Shown here piece after piece: positions 54,626-64,000 of a DNA stretch of 64,000 nt. Source of the stretch: Trichostrongylus colubriformis. Taxonomy: Eukaryota; Nematoda; Chromadorea; Rhabditida; Trichostrongylidae. The notes below the pieces were generated by a model. It was not told the DNA's origin and ran no database searches. It worked only from the letters and a program-made list of their open reading frames with translations. Where the stretch lies: assembly GCA_963978905.1 (NCBI GenBank), contig OZ022256.1, positions 34,621,426-34,685,425 of the forward strand. Reading direction: 5' to 3'. The stretch's first letter is position 1. Every line of letters begins with the position of its first letter. The position numbers and the translations under genes are program-made.

Positions 54626-55628
54626 TTGAACTCAGTCAGTTCCTTCAAACGGTTGCGATGGTGAATAGCGTTCACAGCCATGCTTGTCACAGAAAAAGAT
54701 GGGGGAATAGAAGCGAAAAGATCGCATTTTGTGGGAAAAGGTACGCTGACGCAACGTGAGAACAAAGATAAAGCGCGGGAATATTCAAAGAAACATGGAC
54801 TAAACTGTCACGGAGGATTCTTATTATGTTCTTCAATACAAAGTGAACGCAAAATTCTCACTCAGGAGATCAAACTACAACGAATTTTGAGCGAGCTCGG
54901 TGACCCACCCCATTTTGGCGCAGGCGCCGAGCGGTTTCGCGCCAAACGACCCTGCAATCATAGAGTCTGCATCACTGCATCATGGTTCTCAGCTATCGGA
55001 ACACAACGAATGCAGCTTTTTTCGACGGCAGTGATAGAAGGAAATTGGACGAAATAGGAAAAAGTAGTGAGTATGACGGTCGAGATGATCAGGAATACGA
55101 CGGTAAAGAGAAAACGGAAGTAAATGGGCAGAAACCCTAGAACTAGGGAGAAACACTTTCCCACCATTGATTCTCGACGCGGACGACCATTCCGTTAGAG
55201 ACAGTAAGTACGGATGAGTCTTCCATTGGCATGTATCGCAATCAATGGGCGAAAACAGCGTGGAACCAATGCAAAAACTTGAAGGGCGTTCCATCCTTAA
55301 TTGCAAACGAGCGAAGAAAACAAGAGAGAAATAATGAAAAAGAAAAAAGAATGTATAGAAGTACTTGCGAACTCTACGGGTAACGGGTAACCATCAGCAA
55401 TCAAAAACAGCAAAAAATATAACCAGCTGGTTAGAGAAGGGTCTGCGACATTCTTCTCACGAAGCGCGTCGCGATCGCTCCTACCCTGCCGCAGCTCCTT
55501 GGCCCCTCCCACCTCAGCCAATCACTTAGGATTGCAGACACCACCGACAACCCATATGCCCTTAGTGCAGGGCAGCAACATAGGACTTCGTGTTTTGTCT
55601 GCGGTCTGATGCTTGTCCTGAATCTGCC

Positions 55629-57161
55629 AGGTTGTACCGAAAGTCATGTAGGATTTTCTCATAGGCATCAATAACTCTTGTCTACTTCGAGATAAATCTA
55701 GGCGGTTCAGGAATATGGTAGAACTTCTCTATGCTTTCCAACAAAGTGAATATTCACCCGCCAGATTCCGTGGAGAAAGCTACAATGCCCGCTGTCGATA
55801 CCCACCAAATACGCGGCGTCTACTGTGAGTGGTCTTACAAGGGAAGGACCACAGGTCGAAGTGGCCATTCGGAATGGGATACATATGGTCCGACGTATTT
55901 TCGGACGCTGATCTCGCGTCTGTATTCGAAATTTGCAGAACGATTCTCTGGGCGGGATCGTGGAGGTTTTTTTGAAAAAACAGTACATATGGTAGGCCTG
56001 GAAGCCCTTAGCACGCGAGCCAGACGTTCTTGCGCAAAACCAGGGCGATTTTCGTATTCAGGGAGCCAAATTACCCCAAAGGACAAGTTTTTAGCCGATT
56101 CGAGATTTTGACCAAATTTCGTAAAAATTCATGGGCTATTGGGTGGCAGCACATTGAACAAAGAAGGAGTCGTTGACCCTTGCCTAGGAACTGCTCCTAT
56201 TTGACGCTTATTTCGTACATATAGTGCGATGGGCAAGTGTGAAAGGTATGTGTAGGCTATCCTGTTCAGGTTGCAGGGTTTTCTGCCGAAGAAAATTCAA
56301 AAACTACCACTTTATCCCCTGGCCACCTCCAATTTTCCGAAGTTGGACCAAAAACTGGATTTGGCTGAAAATTTGCACAGAGGGGTAATTCGACCCCCTC
56401 TGCGCGAACATCATAATCTTTTTACGCAACAACGCCTAATTCGTATGGTATGGGAGTCTCTTCGGCCTGATATGCTTCCCCTGTGAATATTGTTAGTAGT
56501 TGTAAATAACGTGGCAGAGTGGTGGGTGCGGTAGGTTCCAGTACAAGGAAACGTCCAGAAGTGAAAGAAAAGTACTTACTGACAATTAAACACAAAATGC
56601 AAAAAACCCGCACCGGCGGGAGCAAACCCACGAACCTTGTACTGCAGATCCGGAACACTACCTGTGAGCCACTGAGGCCGTTGCTTGCTACGCAAGCGGC
56701 CGTGCTGATGAAATAGTGCCTCGTCACAGAGAAACCTACATAACGTTGCTCAGGGGATCGTTCTGCAAATTTCGAATACAAATTCGGGATCAGCGTCCGA
56801 AAATGCGTCGGACCATATGTGTCCCATTCCGAATGGCAACTTCGACCTGGGGTCCTTCCCTTGTCAGTGCATCAAATCGACGAAAGCTTCTTTCCATCCC
56901 GCCGCTGGTTCGACTGGGACTTACTACCCCACACGCCATACTCTCCAGACATTGCCCCTTCTGACTACCACCTTTTCCATCCTCTGAAATTCTTGCTGGC
57001 TAAGAGAAAACTCATTGATTATGACTTGCTTGCAATGGTGATCGCTAGCTTCTTCTCTTAGAACCCAGAGTTCAGGGAGGAGGGAATCAACAATCTGTCT
57101 ATGTGCTGGCAGTGTTACCGATAACAATGTTGAATACGTTGTTGCCTATTTGTCGTTAACG
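55629..57161 (+). mobile_element. mariner family A copy, split by a palindrome
   Basis: 55629-55836 parallels 3779-3990 of the first copy (AGGTTGT-CC-AAAGTC, ATCAATAACTCTTGT, GCGGTTCAGGAATATGGTA). After the insertion, 56866-57161 parallels 4690-4935 and keeps [20 protein letters not shown], the third catalytic region, in a frame better preserved than in the 3.8-kb copy. The segment between (about 4000-4690 of the first copy) is missing. The right TIR is lost. Confidence 0.75.
55837..56865. mobile_element. palindromic element with tRNA-like insert, in mariner A
   Basis: TIRs CAAGGGAAGGACC-CAGGTC ... pair over about 120 bp (55837-55960, 56745-56865). Interior blocks GGGGTAATTCGACCCCCTC (56383) and, on the minus strand near 56600-56680, a tRNA-like GGTAGTG...GGTTCGTGGGTTTGCTCCCGC match those of 36344-37435 although the termini differ. 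No transposase. Confidence 0.65.
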
Positions 57162-57785
57162 AGACAGGGTGGCACGACCAGAGACGCACGTACACGTAGC
57201 CACGCCATGCCGCCGGAACAGCAAAGCATGAAGGCTGCTAAAGGTACCCGGTCAATGAGTCATGCAAACAAACTTTATGCTCTACATCTGAAGTTTGTGA
57301 CTCCTTCACTCTTCCCAATTGTTGCACTATCCATTTTTCAAACACTGCATCAATATTCATATTTCACATCTTCCATCTCTACTTCCATATTCTACGACCA
57401 GCCAAAATCAGCCCTAACTGTCTCCGTAGGTTACCTTAGCACCTTTGACTAGCCTTCATTCAGATTGAGCATCGCCGTAAGCGTTCGAATTGCCTGTTGT
57501 GGACTCCAAGAGGAGACTAGACACCTCCCTATAGCTTCAATTTATCTTGTCACTTGATCTACTTGTTGAGATCCGAATCTATGTGCTAGGCTCGGCTTCC
57601 AATTGTTCCAACGCGTTCACATGATTTTTCGTAGAGTGTATGGGAAACACCGACAGGATTGATAGCTGACGGGCACCTCATAGTTTTTCTGCATTCTGCT
57701 GCATTCCCTGATTGCCGTGCTGTGATTATAAGAGACCTCTATTTGAATGGTGTCTATACAATCGTTTAAATGGAAAACAAAAAGG

Positions 57786-57793
57786 CATTTCAG
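57786..57793 (+). promoter_or_regulatory. acceptor directly before the IYD start codon
   Basis: GCATTTCAG ends at 57793 and ATG starts at 57794. Either a trans-splice site or the end of a 5' UTR intron. Confidence 0.45.
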
Positions 57794-60700
57794 ATGGCTC
57801 TATTCCATTTTCGGCCCTCTAATTATAGTGGACCAATGCGCTTTATCGATTCCAAGATGATCCATGACTTCATGAACAATCTACCAATGTTTCTGAACCA
57901 GCGCACATCCGAAGCACTTCTCAACCTAACGGTTTCAATATTCGTGAGTGCTTATATAAAGAGCAGTGGAGGAGTACGTTCTCGTGTTCTATCGAAATAA
58001 AGTTTATTGTGCCCGCACAACTTCATGCAGCGATTTTTCAAGTTGTAGCTTTCTGTTTCTTGTTTTCTTGCCAATCGTTAAACGTTGCGTCAACCAAGGA
58101 CGATAAATATTGTTAGGGTGAAGTGGTGGAAAATCCCTCTAATTCGGGGCTTCTACGGGTTCACGATAATCAGAATGCTCCCTTGAGTGTGGTCCAGCTC
58201 TCCGTCGTCTCCCACCATAGGCTTCTGTTCCTCAGAGCCTTCCTGAGCGAGTTGTTCTTATAGTCTCACTAACTGGTTTCCTCGTGGGTTATACTATAAC
58301 TTTCGTAGCAGCACCCAAGGCTCTTGAGGCCAACATGTTCCAGTGGGGGCTCAGGATTTTTGAAATACGCGGTGGATTATTGCTGGTTGATACGGAGCGA
58401 CTTATGTCGAACGCCCTTCACAAGTAGCCTTCGCAGAACTGATCTGCCCCCTAATGAGAGCGTCGCGTACCGCGTATCACGTGCTTCAACATGCGCTTTG
58501 TATGGTGGTTCAGATAAATACGGTGCAACAACCAGTGCACAGAGATAACCTCGAACTTGGTTAATTAAACTCTATTTTGGATATTTAGGTGCGATGATAA
58601 GTACGTGGACATATGTAGCGAGTATTACGTAAAACTAGATACCTGAAATACAGAGTGAGATATGATGTACGTAAGTGAACGAGTAAATGCACAAAATGCT
58701 AAAGTACAAGGTAACCAAGGTTCAAATATGAGGAAAAAAAGCTTGAAGGTCTAAACAGGATATTGGAATTTAAAGGCACTGTTAAGGATAATTTACTTGT
58801 TATCATTCGTTCCAAGCTTTGATACTGACCGGTGGACGTGTTCATCACGAAAGCTGACATTCATGCACCACGTTATATCGATCAGTACGGCCCTAACATG
58901 ATACGATAAATACAGTCCATTTCGGGGCGCCCGATAGGGCGTAGCCTACGGACTCGGGTGAGGGGCGAGCGTGAAAGTACGTGGCGAGAGTGGGAGAGTG
59001 TGGCGGCGTGAGAGAGTTCGATACACTCTCATCCAAGTCCGTAGGCCATGCCCTATCAGGACCTCCGAAATGGACTGTATCATTCCGCTGTCATGCTCAT
59101 TACTACGCACCTCAGTCACTCCTCGGCAAAGTCGACCCTAAGAGGCGGGTTGCTGTGAGAAAGGCGACTCACTTCCCAGAGTTGCCTTACTAAGACCACT
59201 TCCACAGCTCTAGAGGGCGCCTTCCGCGGGGGATCTCGCCATACACAGCCTTTCAAACCCGTAATTTTTCAGTGAATGAACTCCATATCACCCCCATTAC
59301 CCCTATCACTGTCTTTTAAAGCACAAATGACATAAAAGGCGAGGCGTGGCAAGAAAGTGACATTTGAGGTTAAGAAAGAGAAAAGTGATAGAGGCAGTGC
59401 ACGAAAAGAGCAAGCAAGGTAGATATGCGCGATCCTTGGGAGAGGAGCACCGTCCCCATATGCACGATCCTTGCTCGACTGACTTCGGGTAAACCACCAG
59501 CTTTATACACTAAGAAACTTTTATACTCGCGCTTTTCGCTTATCAGATCTTGCGGAGTGCATGTGAACGAAACCTACTCATCGCTGCGCAATGACAAAGG
59601 CTGCTTTTCCTTTTTTAGCTCTTCTCACGTCTGTGATGCACTTGGCTGCGATCGATACAGAGAAGTGACACATGGGTGGTGGTCCACAGCCAAAACGGGG
59701 AATGAGGATCCCATTTTTTAGGCTCCCGGTTCTTGTTTGCTTCTTGCGTAGCGGCTCTACGTGACACCTCGCAGCGAGCAACGAAATTAGCGTTCCTATT
59801 GCTATTGAACGCGGAGAAACATGAAACAAGAACAAGAAGACACTTATAAACTCATTTAATTCTGAAGATGTACGTCGGTGTTTCAGCAATAGCCTAGCAT
59901 TTGCAGGTGATAGCTTTCATCGCTTACCAAGCTATGACACTGCTCGTACTTTCATCAAAGAAAGAAAACCACGAAGCTTCAGTTGAGGTTGAGATCACCC
60001 AGCAAGTTAAGCGACGGGACAAGGCTTGTGGTGACGACTCCTGCTTCGCTGATCTTCATGACTATCTTTTCACAACGAAAGAAGTATAATTTTCTTCTTT
60101 CTGCTGAAGCTGTAGATTGTGCTCATTGAACTGGGCTGTTCAGATTCTTTACCATATGCCATTTATGCACGAGAGAGAAATGCTCCGTACTTCTCAATGT
60201 TTCTACGAACAGATGAGGCTTCGTCGGAGTGTGCGAAGTTTCAGCAACAAGTCTGTTCCACTGAAAATTGTTCAGAACATCATAAAGACAGCAGGTCAGA
60301 TGGGGAACTCAGCGAGGACGAATTCAGGATCGTAATGCTTGAAAATGCAGAATTGCTCTGCTGATGGTAACAAAGGCTTTTTGAAGGTTGCTCGCCCAGC
60401 GCCGCAAATGCTCAGCCTTGGAAATTCTGTGTGGTCGTCAACGAGGAACGAAAGGCGCAAATTCGTGCTCTCGTTGAAGCCGATGCCAGAGACAACTACG
60501 TACGGCGGTACGTTTCTTATTTCGTTTGACATATACCTTCTTCATGGTAGAACGGACTTCTTGGGACTCAAAGAGATATTTTAGCTTTCATCCTGCCGCA
60601 CTTTATGTATTCGCTTAGAATGTATGTATGCCTGTCTTTCACAAAATCCATATCTAACGTCGCACAACATAGCTGAATCCTTGATTTTTGCGAGGATATG

Positions 60701-62037
60701 GGGGTGACACAGGGACACCGAAGGTGGGAGAACGGCTCTCAAAACAACTGATATTCGCTTATTTCATGCATACGTGAGTGAGGTCCGATATGCAAAGGTG
60801 AACGAATTATCAACCACGAACAACGCTGCATCGAAATGGTTCCACCACTGAACTATATTGAATTTCGGAGGATATAGGCGTTTATAGGGATGTCAGTTGA
60901 GCCAGCGCTCAGTTTTATCACATTGTGAAATTATGCAATATGAACTTATGTAATATCGGTTTGTGAGTTTGGCTTTCATTTACATGATCCTGCAATATCA
61001 TTCGCGCGGAACAGTGCGAAAGCCCAAATAGTTCTCAGATATAACTGAATTCCAGCGAAGTTCATCAAGGTGCACTCCTTCATCATCAATCATTCATGGA
61101 GGCTTTTCCGTTTAGGATACTGTTCTTCTCTACTACACGCTGCATCTATGCTCGCACTTGTGTGCTGTTGTCCAGAGTTGGGGTGCTGGTCTTTTCGCCA
61201 AAAAAGGAAGATAAAAAATCAAAAACAAATAAAACTTAGATTGCATGCATCCTTGTGGTGCAAGTAGCACCTACTCTGCTACTTGTTCACGTCAGAACTC
61301 AGAAATGAAGCGTAACCAGCAGTCGTCGTAAAATTGCGATGCAAAGTATCATCACAGCGTTAAGTAGCCTCACAAATCTCTCAAACAAATGGTAAAGTGA
61401 TCTAGGCAAAGAATTTTAAGTATCAGCTGTTATGCAGAAACTTCTTTCAATTTACATTTACATGAATTGTTAACATTCAAATTACTTTATAATTTAAATT
61501 AATAATTCAATGATATCTTGAAATATGCCAGCCTTCCTTCCCTTACTGATGAGCACAGAGAGAGGTTATTTCTAAGTTTGACCTTCGTCAAAGGGCCCGT
61601 GCGAAACGGAGGTTGAACTACTTCCTTGTTTCCCCTCCCCCCTCAAATCTTTGAACAAAGTCTCCTCGTTGTTAATAATCATTTACTTCTTCTTATGTTG
61701 CGGTACCGTGGCAGCATTGCAAATGGAGGGGAGGAGTGCTGCCAGGCGACAACGCCGCATAGTATGTATGCCTCTCGGACGCCATTCTCGGCCGGGGTAG
61801 TGGCTTGTGAACTATGAGTAGAATGTTACAACGTTTTGCTTTTCGTTCTTTGCACTTTTCAATTTGTGGGTCTCATTGTCCTCAACAAAGTCATTCCTAC
61901 ATGATTCACTACGATCCTGTCTATTTTTAAGGATGGGTGAAGGAAGTGAATGGGTGATGGGAGTGTCTCAGTTGCAAGAAACATGGAAACGGCCGTATCT
62001 GACCGATGCACCTGTTCTATTAGTCGTCTGCCATGAG
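57794..62037 (+). CDS. IYD: membrane-anchored iodotyrosine deiodinase-like flavoprotein (partial)
   Basis: Exons 57794-57943, 59907-60083, 60144-60294, 60387-60507, 61932-62037; phases 0, 0, 1, 2, 0 all join. Later exons lie beyond the window. Residues 1-50 precede a membrane helix across the first junction (LNLTVSIF|VIAFIAYQAMTLLVL), then a charged linker, then the nitroreductase fold: MLRTSQCFYEQMRLRRSVRS with the RRSVR phosphate-binding motif for FMN, VPLKIVQNIIKTAG, SPSAANAQPWKFCVVV, RDNYVRRMG and TWKRPYLTDAPVLLVV. The family reductively dehalogenates iodotyrosine using FMN; the worm member SUP-18 instead modulates a two-pore potassium channel. Of the three lid residues that grip the substrate in the human enzyme (E157, Y161, K182), I see A, Y and R. 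The dimer-exchange C-terminus is not in view. Confidence 0.85.
58913..59077. mobile_element. 165-bp Tc1/mariner-type MITE in IYD intron 1
   Basis: CAGTCCATTTCGGGGCGCCC and inverse CCGAAATGGACTG with TA on both sides (58911-58912, 59078-59079). Inner arms CCTACGGACT / AGTCCGTAGG also pair. Confidence 0.75.
60620..60740. repeat. degenerate unit of the 145-bp minisatellite family
   Basis: ATGTATGCCTGTCTTTCACAAAATCCATATCTAACGTCGCA and GGATATGGGGGTGACACAGG follow the order of the unit at 12720-12960. Lies in IYD intron 4. Confidence 0.45.
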
Positions 62038-64000
62038 GTAGGAATGATTGATCCCGTTTCATCTTTCTTTGAAACCGCTTTTTAGCTTGTAAGCTAACAA
62101 GTATATTGCAAGTTTAGTGAAATCTCACGACACATGATTTGCGTTCACAGCTCTGTCCCGTGGTTTCCACTGATGGTATCCCGAATGCTTAACGTCGCTT
62201 TGATATTGTGAGGCACCGACTTCCGTGGAGGGAATCGGCGCTGACATTGGGCATCGGCACTGACGCCAGATGACAGTGACGTATAATAGCAGTTTCAATG
62301 GGCTCACTCGAAGATGCGTGTTTGCGTATTGAGCTTGTTCATGAGTTGCGTACCTCTTTACATTCGTGTACGGATTAGCTAGCCAGGTCATTTGCTTGCC
62401 TTAGTACCATTCTGACGAGCGGCTCATTCGAGCCTAATTCTTCAGCTCACCGTTTCGGACTTTCTACGGGCAAGGTCGTTGGCGAAATTGGCCACGCAGC
62501 AGAGTAGACGGCCTCCCAGTGTGCGGCGCTGACACCATCCATTGAAAAATGATCTCTTCTTCAAGGATTATGGACTCATTGACAACCTTAAAACATTCAT
62601 TACTGGCATTCTTGCAAAGCCCATGAGTAGTAAGCTAGGCAGTCCAGTCGCTATGTAGTATGGCACCCGCGGTGCTGCATGGTGATCAAGCTGCGTTCAT
62701 GTTCATGAAGTCAGAAAGCTGAGAAAATAAGCGGTTTATTCCCCATACATACAATGAATAGTGAGGACTATGCGTTGAGCAGAAGCCAAGCGGGTGAGAC
62801 TCTGCTCAAACGAGTCGAGAACTCCGAGAGCCAAAGTCCGGCTCATCGAAAAATAGCACTTTCGACGTATCGATACACGAGGAGAGTAGCTCACCGATGG
62901 CTTTCACCTCCAGATACTGATGTTTTGCGAAATTATCCAGTTGTTAGCTTGCTGATATTGCCGTTGAACGGAAGAGGACGAATGCACTTCAATGGGGAGC
63001 GCTAATGGTCGGTTCGTGTCAGGTAGAAAATTCACGAGATTCTGAAACTTTTGCGCGGGTAATCATTCCTCATTCACCGTATAGATCTCATACTTTTTCT
63101 CTTTTTAGCACACTTTCTGAATAAGAAATAGTAAGCAAATAAAGTGATCTCAAAACCGACATGCATTTTTCTCCGACGAGATTCGTGAAGCTACGCAAGT
63201 AGATCGAAAAGAGCTCGTTGCGTTGACAGTACAGTGTAGATATTCGTGGTTCATATCACGTCGGATGAATATTACGGTGAAATAAGAAAAAAAGCAGACC
63301 GGAACATGTGGACAAACCTGATAGTTCTGTAAAAAATATTCCTTTTTTATACTGTTAAGTGCTGAAAACCAGTGCGCTGATTTCCGAATGCGTTCGTTAT
63401 TTCATAACTCGCTGATTTTGGTATGAAATTGGCAGCGATCGCAAGCCGCTCCACGATATTTCCTGGCTCATGCGATTTCAGAAGCAGGGGTTCTGTGAAC
63501 AAATTGACCACCGCCTCATGTCGCCGTCTGATGATAATATTATTCAACTGTACCTTCACCTCGCCGTACCACTGGCGTCACTGGCCTTAGCCCACCGCTC
63601 GAGTAAACTAATAAAAGCGGTGTACTGCGGAACAAAATCAGTAGGAAAAACACAAAACAACGTACACATAAACAAGGTACGTACAAAAACAACACACAGC
63701 ATCAGATAACATTATTCAAGGAATGGGAGCTAAGTTTCAGCGAGTCTCAATCGAACAGTGTGACCCACATCACTTCCTTCTTCCGTAGACAAGCGATATG
63801 CACTCGGAAGGAGTGGAATCCACAAAAGCTGGAAGAGCCAAGTTCATGCATTTTGTCGCTGCCAGGTGAAAGAGGTGGCGACCCGAATTGCCAGAAGAGT
63901 TAACTGACCGGATAGGCTAAATTTATACCTTACATGTGTCGTGGAACTGTTTAGCGGCAGCATCGCACCCAAATTTTAGTCTGAGCCAATCATGTTTACT
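62038..64000. other. start of the next IYD intron, no exon found
   Basis: I searched + strand frames for the expected NELSV / GLV-VTTTPL and LP-GYP blocks of the family and found none, so the intron after the GAG|GTAGGA donor at 62037 runs past the window edge. No element with clear ends is seen. Confidence 0.5.

Larger units (their letters stand above)
52563..55527. mobile_element. Merlin-family transposon as a 3-kb palindrome
   Basis: Left arm 52563-53940 and right arm 54087-55527 are inverted copies over nearly their full 1.4 kb (GATTGGCTG-GG-GGG outermost, CTACGTAGCC-GGATCTGCAA in the coding part), around a centre of about 150 bp. The transposase gene runs from each arm toward the centre; its C-terminal end was lost when the two halves joined. 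Arm divergence is of the order of one base in ten, with small indels. Terminal bases and the expected 8-9 bp duplication could not be fixed. Confidence 0.75.

Noticed and set aside
55060..55306. Frames conserved between the two Merlin arms (for example SLTEWSSASRINGGKVFLPSS) as a second gene
   Set aside because: Conservation follows from the palindrome; no start, family or codon bias supports coding there.
1..64000. CRISPR arrays, bacterial operons, rRNA genes or a viral genome
   Set aside because: No regularly spaced repeats with unique spacers, no Shine-Dalgarno-led gene strings and no rRNA blocks were seen; gene structure is eukaryotic throughout.

Overview
The window reads as nuclear DNA of a parasitic, strongylid-type (hookworm-like) nematode. 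Three things point there: split genes with small introns and TTTCAG/TTTAG acceptors, start codons placed directly behind an acceptor as expected for spliced-leader addition, and a very dense load of Tc1/mariner, Merlin, piggyBac-type and palindromic elements, including a mariner resembling the hookworm element bandit. The species cannot be fixed from sequence alone.

All host genes that I can support lie on the + strand. (1) 708-1630: a short-repeat protein of unknown role, frameshifted near 1250, with AATAAA at 1660. (2) 3050-25868: at least eleven exons of one large, mostly helical protein ending in a disordered tail with a nuclear localisation signal; splice phases agree across the first nine exons, but I could not name the family. 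(3) 29178-40909: a complete nine-exon gene for a TIP41/TIPRL-type regulator of PP2A-family phosphatases, 277 residues. (4) 43723-43842: one convincing exon of an unidentified gene. (5) 57794-62037 and beyond the right edge: five exons of a membrane-anchored iodotyrosine deiodinase-like flavoprotein (IYD, SUP-18 type in worms).

Most of the remaining DNA is transposons, many of them nested. 0-1.6 kb: BEL/Pao fragments. 3.7-9 kb: a mariner and two Tc3-like elements, one carrying a second repeat (called RepA here). 10.4-16 kb: a TIR element, a deleted mariner, a minisatellite/(GTCY)n element, a poly-G MITE, a CA-rich array and a Tc1-like MITE with a foldback inside. 19-24 kb: a Merlin-like arm, two mariners and an empty-site copy of the 15-kb MITE. 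26.6-28.1 kb: a PIF-type hairpin MITE inside another MITE, then minisatellites. The TIPRL introns hold a nearly intact Tc1-like transposon, a piggyBac-type MITE, palindromes with tRNA-like heads and a CR1-like reverse transcriptase. 42-48 kb: a bandit-like mariner and two large palindromes. 52.5-57.2 kb: a 3-kb palindromic Merlin element and a mariner split by another palindrome.

Because several insertions sit in repeats whose unoccupied copy is also in the window, target-site duplications can be read directly (TA, TTAA, TTA, probably CTAG). The most unusual signals are the Merlin palindrome that contains its own transposase on both arms, the tRNA-like sequences embedded in palindromic DNA elements, and the large unassigned gene.
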